Of a stretch of DNA of 64,000 nt, positions 37,517-50,200 are shown in pieces; position 1 is the stretch's first letter; each line of letters begins with the position of its first letter. The stretch is from Tillandsia leiboldiana (lineage: Eukaryota > Streptophyta > Magnoliopsida > Poales > Bromeliaceae). The translations under genes and the position numbers were made by a program. The notes beneath the pieces are model-generated. The model was given only the letters and a program-made list of their open reading frames with translations, was not told the origin of the DNA and searched no databases. Location of the stretch: contig CM055076.1 in the NCBI GenBank assembly GCA_029204045.2, positions 16,293,902 through 16,357,901 of the forward strand, given 5' to 3'.

Positions 37517-40193
37517 TAAAAGGGGGATTAATTAATTAATTTAATTAATTTATAATTTTTGCCTGTGAAGAAAATTAAAGAAAAAGGAAAGGAATTAAGA
37601 AGAGAGGGGATTAGATATTTTGCTTGAGAGTATTAATTTAGTTTTTTCTCTTCTCCAGCTGCCATGCACTATCAACCCAGCACCTTAATTAGCCACTAGT
37701 TAATTAAGCCTGCCACATCATCTTTTCCATCCCTTGAAACAGAAGAAAAAAATGAAAACAGAGGAAAGAAAGGAAGAGGAAGAAGGAGAATAAGGAGGAA
37801 AAGAGAGAAAAGAAGATGAGAAGTGAAGGGTGTACATGTGTTTGGTGTGGTCCTGCTGTGTGCAAGCCGGTGGAGTCGTGCACGTGCGTCGAGCGTCAAG
37901 CAAGGTAAGTTGCAGTTTTTTTGAAGAAGAAGCTTGGTCATTTTGGTTTTGTGTTGGTTGTTTGGTTTTTGGGTGAGATCGGTGTGCTTTTGGACTAAGT
38001 AGTGACAGAAGTCTGAAGCTTTTGGACTTGCTGTCCATAGTTGAGGAGGCTGCTGCTTGGAGGTGTGTTTTGGAGTGCCGCAGCAAGGGAACCGCGCGGG
38101 CGCGCTTGGGCGCGCGTGCGGCTGGCACAGTCTGCAGCGCGGGCGCGCAAGGGCGCCGCGCGCAGTAGCTGCAGGCGCTGCGCGCGCAGCAGGCGGGCGC
38201 GCCGCGCAGGATTGGCGCGCGCCGCGGGCGCGCGCGGCAGGGGCGCGCGCAGCAGGCGCCGCGCACAGGCGGGCGTGCGCTGCGGGCGCGCGCAGGAGGG
38301 CGCGCGTAACGGGCCAGGGCCCCGCGCGGCGGGCCCATGCGCCGCGCGGCGGGCCCAGGCGCCGCGCGGCGGGCCCAGGCGCCGCGCGGGCAGCGCACAG
38401 GAACGCGGCTGGGCGCCGCGCGGCTAGTGGCTGGCGGCTGGAGGTGGCAGCGGCCGCCGTGCGGGCCGCGGCAGCAGCAGCGCAGCACGCTGTTTGGTGC
38501 GGCCGCAGCATGTGCGCGCGGCATTTTCGACGGCCGGGGGCTGGTTTTTGACGGCGATCGCGGGTGTTGGCTGTTTTCTCTAATTTTGGTTTTTCCCCTT
38601 TTCTTGCATGTTGTGGTGCAGTTTTGGTGCTGCTTGGCCGGTTGGGATGCTTCCGCCGCGCGGAGCCGAGGGAGCTTGGTGGCTCGGAGTTGTGCTGCTT
38701 GTTGGCTGTGGGTGAGCAGGTTGTGTGATGTGGACTTATTGTGTGTGCAGAGGAGTTTTGGAGTGTGCTGTTGGGTTTTGTGTGGGAGTTTATGTGTTAC
38801 GGAGTTGTGTGAGAGTTTATGTGTTTTATTTGTGTTGGTTGTTGGATTGAGGTGGATGTAGAGTGGTCTGTGAGCACCTAGTAGTGCTGTGTGTTTTTTT
38901 TAGAAGACCCAGTGGATTAGTAACAGCTTCTGTAAATTTTCTCCGGTGTGTGGGCCGCACTTCACCGACTTCAGCGATTGCCTGCGGAAAGCGTTCCAGG
39001 TGGGTTGGAATTTCTCCAAAATGTGTGGAATGCCCTTTAATGCTCCTGAATGCAATTTGATTATGTTTTTATGCTATTTTTCACTGCGGTAAAATCTGAT
39101 AGTTGCCTGGGAATTTTTAGAAAATTATTTAGAACCCCAGATTATTTTTAGTATACTCCTGATACTATTTGACACTAGACTTTATGTTCCGTTGGCATTA
39201 TTTTTGCACCCTGATTGTTTTAAAAATCGAGAAAGCCCGTTTTAAGGAAAATCAATATTTTTAAAGGTGGCTTTTAAATCATGAGTTCGCCAGAGGTTCG
39301 GCATAGGTTCAGGGTGCATTTAACCTCGTGCTTGGGGGCTGAGTGATTTCTTTTTGAGTTTTGAGACGAGTTTATAGTGTCAGGTGAGTTTGAGATTGTT
39401 GAGACTATTCTAGATCTTGGATTGTGTCATATCAGATTGAGTCGTGGAGGTGGTTCTTCGACTTAGCTATGAGAGTTTTGGGTTCTGGCAGATCGAGTCG
39501 TGGAGGTTTTCCGACTTAGCCATGGGTTGTGCATTATCAGATTGAGTTGTAGAGGGTTCTCCGACAGATTATGGGAGGATTTGGGCATTACCTGTTTAAG
39601 TCATAGAGTCTTTTTTCGACTGAGTTGTGTTTTTTGAGCATTGAGCTTCTGATCTGTTGATCGTGATCATAGCCTGCATTAGCCGCTTGTTGAGACAGAT
39701 GAGACACGCTTGAGCTCGGTGGGGTCGCTCCTCTCGAGTTATGCTCCGGATGCGATGATGATGCGCCTAGTTGATATACTAGTGGTCGCTTGATACCCCT
39801 GGCTGAGTTACCATGGGGTCGCTTTGCGTGAGATTGAGATAGTCCGTGTGGGACGCCCTACGTAAGACCAAGTCCTTTTTGGACGTAGTGGCAGTAGGTT
39901 GGCGCAGGCTTGACTGGACCCTATGCGGCAGTCATTGAGATTGGGTGATATGAGCGGGAGGTTGCATATTATGTTCTTAGATGGTTTTTCCTTTGAGCAT
40001 TGATACTGAGGCACTTTAGCAGTAGTGAGTGTATGTATGGCATGTTTATGGTAGAGTTTCCTTTTGAGCATCATGGTTGACACATATTAGCTGTAGTTTC
40101 ATTCAGCTTTCCTATCTATCTATCTGCATACCTATCTGTTTGCCTCCAGTAGACTTAGTCGGCATACCATGGATATTGGTGACGGTACCCACT

Positions 40194-40219
40194 GGGATCT
40201 ACCTTCTGCAGTAGATCTC
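40194..40219 (+). other. LTR C hairpin GGGATCTAC/GTAGATCTC
   Basis: It has nine-base arms around the loop CTTCTGCA, the same loop as at 33809-33834. The A-T pair at arm position 5 is swapped to T-A, and position 2 is a G-T wobble. Confidence 0.7.
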
Positions 40220-40608
40220 ACACCCGCTGCGGTGACAGGTTTCCTGAGGTTGCTACTCCGACTTAGCCGGCGCGGAGACAGCTGATCGAGGTGAGGACGT
40301 GGCCGATTAGTTCCTTACCAGCATTGAGAGTCAGAGGTAGATGTACCCTGTATATTTTTATGATTCCACTTTTGTACTGGACAGTCTGATAGATTTGTGA
40401 GGGTTGTACTTGTATTTCATAGTTGAGAGACTTGTATTAAGGATTTGTTTTTTCAGATGTTCAGTTGATTTCTGTAACTATTAGTTTCTTTTTCAGCTCT
40501 GATACATGTTTAGCTATAGATCTTTTACAGGGTAGGCGCTTCGTCTGTGCGGCAGTTTCCGTACAGACGGCGGATCTGTTAGCGAGCCCGGGTCGCAGGG
40601 GCGTGACA

Positions 40609-42883
40609 ACAGGTGTCGGAATAAGGTGTGTAAGTACTCGATTTGTATCTACTCGTCGTGAGGATCACAGCAGTGATTTTTCTGGGATTTTTGGAGGACA
40701 TTTTGAATTTGAGATTTTAGCTTCTTCTGTACTGTTTGCCGCAGGATTTTAATTGGGAGGAGATTTAGCTTGTGGCGGTGTTTAATTTGTATCTTGGCCT
40801 ACAGGCGGTGAAATTGGACGTGCGAGTACTTGTTTCGCATCTACTCTTCGCGAGGATCGCAACGGTTATTTTTCTGGAATTTTCCGAGTTTATCTCGAAG
40901 GTTAAAATTATCCATTTTTGGGGCTGGTTGTATGGACAGCGGCATATTGTGCATTTCTTGGATTAATTGTACGTCGTTTGGGTTACCTTTGCAGTGTTTG
41001 CGGCGTGCGGTGTTTACCTGGAGTATAGGTGTATGTGGATCCGTGCTTCGCGATCGAGGTGGGTGGTTGTTGTTTACCTCTATTTTCGGCATGCTCACTA
41101 GGATTATTAGAGTGATTCCCCTATATTAGGATGGTTGAATATCATGCACATTTAATTACCCCAATTAAACTTCTAGCCTATCAATGTGAGATTGGAACCT
41201 TATAGTTGGGACTTATTGATTAATCATTGCTAGTGGTTGGAATTATGCATGCTTGTGTGGGGATATGGTTTGCTATGTTAGCATTTAACCTTGCATGTAG
41301 AATTGAATATTAAATTGGGACAAAGTGATTTACCTTGATGGTGGGTACCACTTGGGGATATTTTTGGACATGCATAGGTAGATGTTTCATGTGAAGGTGA
41401 TGTGTGGTTATGCGAGAAACATGATTGTTGCTACTCTTTACTTTCCTTTCCAAATGAGAACACTTGCATGCTTGTATGGACATCTAGATAGGCCATCTTT
41501 TATTGCTACACTATCATGTTGGAATTTGACATAGGAGAAACAATGTTTGTTCTTTTCTCCTTTCCTTCTAGACTCTAGATATATGTTGCTCGGGTTCGAG
41601 TAGGGATTTGGGATAGCGTAGCCGGGGTCTGGATTGAGGATTGTGGGATTTTGCGGCAACCGCGGATATTGGGCGGTTGACCGGATGTCGGTTGTGGGAC
41701 ATGATTATGGATTATGGGGTATTACGGCGACCGCGGATATTGGGCGGTTAGCCGGGTGTCGGTTGTTGTACCGGATTTTAGATGGCAGGGTATTGTGGCA
41801 ACCGCAGATATTGGGCGGTTGACCGGAGGTCAGTTGTTGGACCTGATTGTGGATTTGTGGGGTATTGCGGCGACCGCGGACGTTGGGCAGTTGACTGGAT
41901 GCTTATCTTTGCATCAGATTGGGGATCGGGGTTTTATTAGTGGATGGATTTTCCCACTTTGATCATAGTCGTGATCCAGTCCTGCTATAGTGAGATATTG
42001 AGACATGGTTACTGTACTTGTGAGATATGATTACTTTACTCGTGTGGGTCGCTCCCCTCGAGTGCCACTCCGGAGTGTGCGACCGTGCCAGACAGAAGCC
42101 GGTCTGTTACTTATTTTGGGATGCGACCGTACTGGTCAGAAGTCGGTCTGTATCCCGCGGATGAGTTCTTGAGTTCGACGGCAGAGCAGGCAGTACCAGT
42201 TTTTACTGGTGGATAGATTGGGTTTATTTGGGATGGTTAGTTACTGATGCATACATTCGGTTATTCCATTTTGGGATTGCATTTAGAGGCATAGTTGTGG
42301 TAGCTTCATTTTTCCTCATCAGTTCTGTTTATAGTACCACCTCTTCTTTCCCCTTTTTGCCTCTGGTAGACCTAGTGGGTGCGTCGGAGTTTGAGGCTTT
42401 ACCCACTTGGGGAGGCTACTAGTTTATTTGTAGTTCTCACCCCCATTCGTCTTTTTCTCTTTTCTTCCCCTTGTTTTGCAGTGTCTTCTGTGGGAGCTGC
42501 TGGGCTTTCAGCGGCTGATCAAGGAGAGAGGACGGCTGAGTAGATAGATCAGATGGCAGGATGAGAGAGCTAGCCGGACTTTGGGTGTACCCTGTTTACT
42601 CAGACTGTTGTACTTTTACTTTTGAGGTCTGGCTTTAGCCAGCTGGTTGTATTTTTTTTTGGTGAGCTGGGAGAGACAGATGTATTAATTTACAGTTGTA
42701 CTGTACTTTTACTTCCAGTTTCAGTCTGAGATGTATTAGTTTTAGTTCAGCTCTGTTTTATTCTCTTTATTATTATCTCTTATATCTGAGCAGGTTACTG
42801 GCGTTTCGTGTACGCGGGAAATACTGTGTGCACGACGGATCTGTTGACGGGCCCGGGTTCTGGTTTACACCCGGGGCATGACA
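40609..42883 (+). repeat. Family B LTR, fragment 3 (3' end)
   Basis: It resumes with the second ACAGG and aligns with 45651 onward (AAGTACTCGATTTG, ACTCGTCG.GAGGATC). It ends ACCCGGGGCATGACA at 42883. A 71-bp tandem array lies at about 41650-41900 and a wobble-rich form of the hairpin at 42411-42438. It is much diverged from the 3' LTR copy, so either the element is old or the two B LTRs come from different insertions. Confidence 0.72.
41650..41900 (+). repeat. 71-72 bp tandem repeat in LTR B
   Basis: The word CGCGGATATTGGGCGGTT and variants recur at 41661, 41732, 41803 and 41875, giving four units of 71, 71 and 72 bp spacing. Confidence 0.85.
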
Positions 42884-44237
42884 GATATCTCGTGCAAATT
42901 CCAACACTGAAGGAAATGTCCGGGCGACTAGCCGTAAGGTAGAGTAGACTTTGAGGAGCGATTTCAGGTTCTTTTGGCGACAAACTTGTTGGAGCACAAT
43001 GCCGAGGCATGGGGGCGCCGAGTGTGACTTGTCGATTCGCCTAGGACCCAGCTGTTTGTTTGGGTGGAGTTCCGCAGTCTTCTTCTTGAAGCCTTTTTCC
43101 GGGGAGTGTCAGATAGAGGCTAGATGATGGAGGACAGATCGATCGGCATGATTTCATTACAGCAGTCTGAATTGGTGTATTTTGGCTTTCCTGTCTAGAC
43201 TGGAGGTAGAGTTGTTACCACGTGCACTAGAGGTACATGTTCCTGTTGGTGTTGTGCATGTGGGGGAGCCTTGTGGATCATGTCCAGTACAGTTGAGACT
43301 TGGAATTATAGCGGCAGGTGTTACGGTTCAGTGACAGCTCCACGACTCAGATTGAGCACACGGGATGGACCAGCTGGTGCGGTATCGTGCAACGACTGAT
43401 TATGGAATGAGATCAGTGACCTTCCCGAGAGTTGGACAACATGAGTTCATTTTCACAGGTCACCGGGGTATCCTTCCTGCAGCAGTGGCTTCAGCGGTTT
43501 TGGGTTAGGTGCTACCTTTTGAGCGTAGGTGACCGTTAGGACTAGAGGTTGTGTCCCTAGGGGTCACGGTTAGATCGTAGCTCCCGTTTTTGTAGCCACG
43601 GCAGGAACAACTTCAACATTTCTCTCCCTTTTTCTCGCCTTTGTGCTGAAATTTACAAACAGAACGAAAACTTCGAAAGGCTACTCTAGAAATGGAGACA
43701 GTGCCCGAACCTGTTCTTGTTTGATTGGGGCGAAGGCACTGGTCTTTCGAAATTTTCGGACTTTACGTTAATTTCAGCTGTTTTCTAAATAGAGAGTTGG
43801 GGTTGACGACTTTCCTACTGTTGGGGCCTTTACATTTCTTGTTTGGTTGTGTTGGCGTACTTCGAGTAGATTTGGACGAGTAGGGTTGGTTTTTCTTCCT
43901 TGTCCCCAGCCTTTTGGAGTTCCTGTGGTTTTTTCCACGTCTCAGCTAAGAGGTGTTTTGCTTTTGGACTCTTCGCTCCTGATTGACTCGCTACACTGAG
44001 ATCTGTGAGTATTTGGAGTATGAGGGACGCCCGTTGCGAATTCTGGCTCGTGTGTTGAGGGAATTGCGCAGCCGAGCCATGCCGTGCTGGTTAGGGTTTT
44101 GTTGAGGAGTAATCACGGAGAGTGTATAGCGACTGGGGAGCTGTAGACGGTGTTGATGGATACTCACCCTTGGCTTTGAGACTCCATTTTTAGCCGTGTT
44201 ACTTTCGAGGATGAAACTTCCTTTTAGTGGGGGAGGA
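42884..44237 (+). mobile_element. Internal remnant of a non-autonomous family B element
   Basis: This 1354-bp stretch lies between an LTR end (42883) and an LTR start (44238). Its 3' end has the chromovirus signature: a broken chromodomain with RELRSRAMP and RSNHGE words (about 44045-44130), then TTTCGAGGATGAAAC (about 44206-44220), then the polypurine tract AGTGGGGGAGGA. The rest shows no recognisable gag, RT or integrase. No clear tRNA-Met primer site follows 42883. It looks like a large internal deletion that kept the 3' end. Confidence 0.62.
44035..44195 (+). pseudogene. Chromodomain relic of a chromovirus polyprotein
   Basis: Across two frames and stops one reads LRELRSRAMP, then RSNHGE and TGELE, then MDTHPW. 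This follows the order of the intact chromodomain at about 30040-30160 ([23 protein letters not shown], and the terminal YPNLF region). It is broken by stops and frameshifts. Confidence 0.6.
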
Positions 44238-47211
44238 TGTGAGGGCCCGAATCCCCGCTTAAGGGTTTATTGATGAATTAGTGGCCTCTGGGAGTGTTTG
44301 TGCGCGTGTCGGGCCCAAGAAATAGATTCAGGGTGGAAAATGGGAGCAAGTTTGCTTAACCGGAGGCCTTTGATAAATTTTAGAAATGGAATTGGGCAAA
44401 ACGGACATCGGTTTTGGATTCAGCGCGCGAAAACGATGAAAATGGACTATTTACTTGTATTTTTCGGAGCCCGGATGCAAAAATACGGATTTCGAGGTGT
44501 GGGTGTACTGTTCCGGTGGCCGGAGTGGCGGCGGCGGCGGCGGCTGGCGGTGGAGCGCGGCGGCGGGCGGAGGCGCAGCCGCTCGGTCCACCGCGAAAGC
44601 GTGCGCCCGAGCACGGGACACGTTGCGTCTCCCGGTTGGCCGGCGCAGCAGGCGCGGTCCACGGGAGAAGCGCGAGTGTACGGTGGACCGGAGGGTAGAC
44701 ACGTGGCAACGTCTGATTGGCTGGCCCTTGTGCGCTTGGTCCACGCGACGATGGCCGTACGGCGGGCAGGTGGCCGTACGCCCGGGTCAGCCGGGGCGAC
44801 GTGCGCGGGGCAGCCGTGGTCGGCGCCACGTGGCGCGACCGCAGCGGCTGGCGTCGCTGTCCACCGTGCGGCGTGCCACGTGGCACGCAGGGATTGGCCC
44901 ATTTTGCTGTTTGCTGTTCTGGGACACGTGGCGCTCCAGGGTTGATTCGGGCTTTGACGGTTTGGGGTACGTTTTCGGTGTACTGTAGCAGCCCGAATCT
45001 TTCGGGCGCCCGAATGTGGGGACACAGATGGTATTTTGGCAATTGATTGGTTTGGTATAGCTCCTCTTGGGCCGCGGATTCGAGCCTCTTCCCGAGCCCA
45101 TCTTACACTATGGCCTGACGAGAAAATGTTCTTCATCTTGTACTCTATCTACTGAGGGATTTTCCGATTTTTTGGAAGCCTCGACATCCACGCTTTCTGC
45201 GACGCGGCGCACTGCGACGTTTCTTGGATTTTGTCTTCCACCTTCACTTTTTAGTCAGAGAGGCACCCTGGATTACTCCGATGGTATTTTCAGCCGATTT
45301 TTGCGGCAGCGTGATCACGAGAGGTACGTCTTCGATTTTCATATTGATTGCTTCATCTCATTTTGAGTTTTGGGTATGGTTTACGAGGCATCTTTGAACC
45401 CCTTTCCTGCTGGTGGTGTTTCTGGACAGTGGAGGCTTGTCGGATTTTTATCTCTGCACTCGAGAATCGGAATTCGACGTTTAAGGACTCGATTGATATC
45501 TACGCCTCGCAAGGATCGCCATCATATTTTTATCGAAATTTTTGGAATTTATCTCGCAGGTGATAATTAAGCTTTTTGGGGACTGTTTTGCTGCAGGCTT
45601 GTGATTATGAGGGAGTTAACATACCGCGATGTTCTATTTTTATCTTGGCCTACAGGTGTGGGATTGAGGTGTATAAATACTCGATTTGGGGCTACTCGTC
45701 GCGAGGATCGCAGCGGTGATTTTTCTGGATTTTTCTGAGGAATAGGCAGAGGTGAACTTTCTCGATTTCTGTGCTGGTTGTAGCGAACAACATTACTATT
45801 TTTGGAACTGCTATCTTGACGCTGTATGTGGTACTTTTTGCTGTAATTCGCAGATTTTGGGTGTCTTGCGGAGTGTTGGACTGTGAGGAAGTTATTTCTA
45901 TTGTGGGGCGCGCATTTTTCTAGGTGGGTGCTTCGCCTCCAAAAATAATGGACTATCTACTAATTCTATTATATAGGGAACATACATGCTATGAGATGGA
46001 TTAGATTGCATGTTAGAGAAAGAGATGTCATCTTTCCTGTGTTATTGTTGATATCCTGTTGATTCATGTTCCCTGATCCTGCTTTAGTTAAATTAATTGC
46101 TGTTATTGGAACTTGACCTAGCACCCCGTCATATGTTGCATGTGTAACCAGACCAGTAGAAAACCCTCACTTGGGCTAGGTTTATTTATGCTTTAGACAT
46201 CCACACTTCTTATTCTATTCCTGGACATAGTGTTATCCTCGCCCGGATAGTGGGCCGAGTGGTCGGGTTTCCGTTTAGTGTGGGAGGCATGTTACACTCG
46301 TGCTTGAGAGCAGAGTGGAGTCTGGTAGATGTAGTTGGTCTTTTATCTGTAGCGGGAACCGTTTGGGTGAACGGTGGTCCCGGGTTGTCTTGTTTCTCTG
46401 TTTTATATGTCGCCACTGTGTTAGTGGCAGTAGTATACTAGTATTAGCAGGACCTAGAACCCAAACCGTTTTTGGACACATATAATTTCTGTAAATTAAT
46501 GTTTTCCTTCCAAACTTCGAGCGGGTCGCCGGAGCCTGTTCTTGTTTGATTTGGGTGAAGGCAATAGCCCTTCGAGGTTTGGAAAATAAAACTTATTTGA
46601 ACTGATTTTTATTAAATAACTAAAATATATTAAATTGGGTTTCTCAGATTAAAATAGCTTTCAGTAATAACTGTCATCTTTTTATTACAACTTCGTCACC
46701 CGAGAGAGTTTGGGTGATTTGGGTTCTAGGGGCCTTTTCTGTTTCTGTTTCGGGGCGAAAGCTACGGGGACCATGCCTGGAACCTGTTCTTGTTTGATAG
46801 GGTTGTAGGTGTTGGTCTCTTGGAACTTTCGAGCCCTGGTTGGTGTCTTTTGCATGCTGTTCCGAGGTTGTCGTGTTCCCGAACTGTAAGGGGGTCGGGA
46901 ACTTCGATTAGCGGAGCCTGGAGTCTGTTCTTGTTTGATTGGGGTTCTAGGCACCGACCTATCGAGATTTTCGAACCCTTATGGTGTCGGTCCTTCCTGT
47001 ATTACCTGTGAGTTTGGTGTTCTGTTGTGGGAGCCGTCAGGTTGACGATGGTCCCAGCTGTGAGTATTTCCAGTCAGTGAGTTAGAGGTGTGATATTGGT
47101 TATTGTCGATCTTGTTGATCGTGGATTTGGACTATATCCTGCATCAGCCATATTGAGCTCGATAGAGATGCGCGGATACTTTCCTCGGTGGGGTCGCGCC
47201 CCTCGAGTACC
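44238..47211 (+). repeat. Family B 3' LTR, fragment 1
   Basis: It starts TGTGAGGGCCCG directly after a polypurine tract and runs to GTACC (47207-47211), where a family D solo LTR is inserted. It has a GC-rich section at about 44510-44880 with spurious open frames. From about 46530 it carries repeated modules with the word CTGTTCTTGTTTGAT (46536, 46784, 46926). Confidence 0.8.
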
Positions 47212-50200
47212 TGTCACGCCCCGAGACTGCCAATTTGGACAGTTCGAGAACGCCAACAGACCCGCCAATCGGGCATGACCTCTCTATACCCGAAAGGAAC
47301 GGCAACATTCATCTCAATAAAAACAATCAATCAATGAGGGATGATATCAGAGTAAACCACTACTAACTAAACACTTTCATCCATTAAACAACAAGTTTAA
47401 ACGATAATGAAAGCAACCACATGAGTGAACCATAATATAAATTTATTACATTTTACAACTTTCAACTTGCAATTAAAATATTACAATTCTTTTACATCAT
47501 TTTCCTCACAAATACAAAGTTCACTCAAAATAAAAACACAAAGTGTGAACTGGCGACTCTAGACTGCTAGGTCGCTAAGCTACCGGGCCCTTGCCCCTGT
47601 CGTGTCCCTCGCTCGACGTACCTGTATCTGTACCTGGAAAAATGGTCATCCAAGGGTGTGAGAACTACTTAAAGTTCCCAGTGGGTTCAACCACCGAGAA
47701 AAAGTGTCCTACACCACTTGGTCCAATGGAAGCAATAATAATAGAATGCTAGGAAAGCTATAACATCAATATTAAAATGCTGATATGCATATAATATGTC
47801 ACTACACTATCTATGTATACTCCTCGACTCAACACTACTCTGTCCAGCCAAACTAGGCCACTAACCACAAACTCGGCCACTATGCCGCTGTATATAGGGT
47901 TAAACTAACCCAGCCACCTAGGCCACTCTATTACCTCTTTATTCTTTTCACATTCTTGTATTTTTATCTCAAGCTACTCGCCCCTTGGAAAACCTCGCCC
48001 AACGGGCCCCCGCCCGGCAGTCATGCTACCATAAGGCGAGATAGTCCAAGGTTATCGATAGCTTTTCTTTTTCTCTTTTCTTTTCTCATTGCCTCAAATG
48101 AGTTTAAGGCACCTTGGCACTCATTTTCCTCGAGAGTGAAATCTGCTCAACCCTCTCGTCTCGAATGAGTTTAAAGCACCTTGGCACTCATTCACTAGGA
48201 AGTGAAATCTGCTCAACCCTCCCCCTTTGGCAACTTGCCCATTTTCTTTAATTCACTTGGGAGTGGCATATGCTCAACCCTCCCATTAGCCACTTAGACT
48301 TTTCTTTACCGGGTCCGAGGGTTCCAAAAGACGGATGCCTACAACCCCAATCAAACAAGAACAGGTTGTAGAACCGCCTCCCGTAGTGCTCGGCCCAATG
48401 TGGTTTACTTTTCTTTAAGCATTACTTTCTTTTATTCAATTAAGCCTTTAGCTTCTTTGCACTTTAAGCATTATCTTTACATTTTTGGTTTCAGATGAGT
48501 TTAAAGCACCTTGGCACTCATCTACCCGGGAGTGACATATGCTCAACCCTCCCGTTAGCATTTGTGCCTAAATGCTTTTCTTTTACTTTTCTCTTTTATC
48601 CTAAGTTCTTTACTCTAGGATAGTCTGGGTGTCTCTAACACTAATTTAGATTTGAACTCCTTGTTCATTTACATTTACACTTTACCTTGCCACTTGGCGA
48701 TTTCTTTAGCTCCTTAGCCCCTTTTTAACTTTTCCTACTTGCTTGTTTTCATTTTTGCAACCCTATGTTCATAATTAACCTTAGGGTTTCACTATGTCAT
48801 AAGGACATTAATCGTTTCGAATTTCCTGGCATAGAGTTATTAACTCTACGTTCATGTCATATTGGCCTAGAGTTTATTACCTCTAATTGCATTCAACTTA
48901 TTCCTAGAGTTCATTAACTCTATTTTAACTCCACATCATTTTCACCCTAGAGTTCATTGACTCTAAGTTTCATTTTTCAATGTCCCTAGAGTTTATTAAC
49001 TCTATGATTTTCTCTTTTTCACATTGACCTAGAGTACTTTGACCATATGTTTTTTTTCATGCTTTACTTGCCCTAGAGTTCATAAACTCTATGTTAAGTA
49101 CTATATATTCAACCTTAGGTTTTCTTTACCTAAGTTCCAGGTCATGCTCATCCTAGAGTTGCTTGACTCTATGTTGATCACTCTATCCAATATCCTTAGG
49201 TTATCACCTAAGACAATGCCACTCGTTAAATCCTAGGATCAACTCCTAAGTTGATGTCACTCATTAAACCCCTAAACTAGGTTTTCTCCTAGTTTTATTA
49301 CCAACATGCTCTTTTCCCTTATATCCTGCATGATTCCTAGGGTTATACCCTACATGATCACAATCAAAAATAGCTAACCACTTTCATGCATGCAATTATT
49401 TTAATCTCATTCATATAACAATATTTACTTCTACGCATGCATATTTATCATAATTCCCTAACACGTCTAACATGCTACTATCATGCTTCTAAATCGAAAA
49501 GCAAAGGAGCAAGAGGAGAGGTCACCCAATTTCGACAGAATCCCCCACCTCGTGATTCTTGTGAGGAACTTGAGTGTTCTCTTTGTTCTCAAAAGAGAGC
49601 AAAAATTGCTCTCTTGGTCTCTTTGATCCTCAAGAGAACCCTACACATGATATGAAACATAAAGAAAATTATCTCTATGATCTTTTAAATTTCATGTAAA
49701 CTCTTAAAAGAGAAATCTTAGTTTTGCTCTTACTTTTTCTTTTAGAACTTTTGTTCAAAAGAGAAGGTAGAAAGGAATTGGAGTCTACTTGGAATACTCC
49801 CAAAATGCTCTTTTGTAGGTCCACAAGAAATTCTATAAGTAGAGATCATTTTATTTAAAATAATTTTTATTTTCTTTGAATTCCACAAATAATCATTTAA
49901 AATGAAACTCTAAGTTTTACTCACCTCTTTTGAGTGTGTTTTTCTAACCTCTAATTAGGGATTTGTATGATCAATTTAGATCAAAACCCCAAAAAACTAA
50001 GATTCTAAGTTTTAAGCCCTAGGTTCAAACTTCTTTAATTTCATCGCGATTTCTCCACGATTTTCGCCGATTTCTTCGACAAGAATCCTTCTAAGATCAA
50101 ATAGATTATAGATCTAAAGGAATTACGGAAAAACTAAATTTATTTTTCGCAAAACTCACCTCAAAGAGCTAAGATTTTGAGCTTTTCTTGGTTCAAAAGC

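Larger units (their letters stand above)
37037..40608 (+). mobile_element. Solo LTR, family C (B-like 3' half), inserted in family B LTR
   Basis: It runs from TGTATAGTACCGG to GGGGCGTGACA, 3572 bp, flanked by ACAGG at 37032-37036 and 40609-40613. The host B sequence is continuous across it (compare 45651 onward). The first 2.2 kb are unlike B; from about 39290 it follows the B family, including the hairpin at 40194-40219. It carries roughly 165-bp sub-repeats (about 37120-37516) and a GC-rich low-complexity block (about 38080-38520) whose open frames appear on all strands and are not genes. Confidence 0.87.

Noticed and set aside
37696..38551. Ala/Arg-rich proteins of 160-270 residues around 38041-38551
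   Set aside because: They sit in a GC-rich low-complexity block of a solo LTR and are open in several frames on both strands.
44298..45136. Possible host gene of 215-229 codons near a TATA-like site
   Set aside because: It lies in the GC-rich part of the family B LTR. Open frames exist on both strands and are not preserved in the other B LTR copies.
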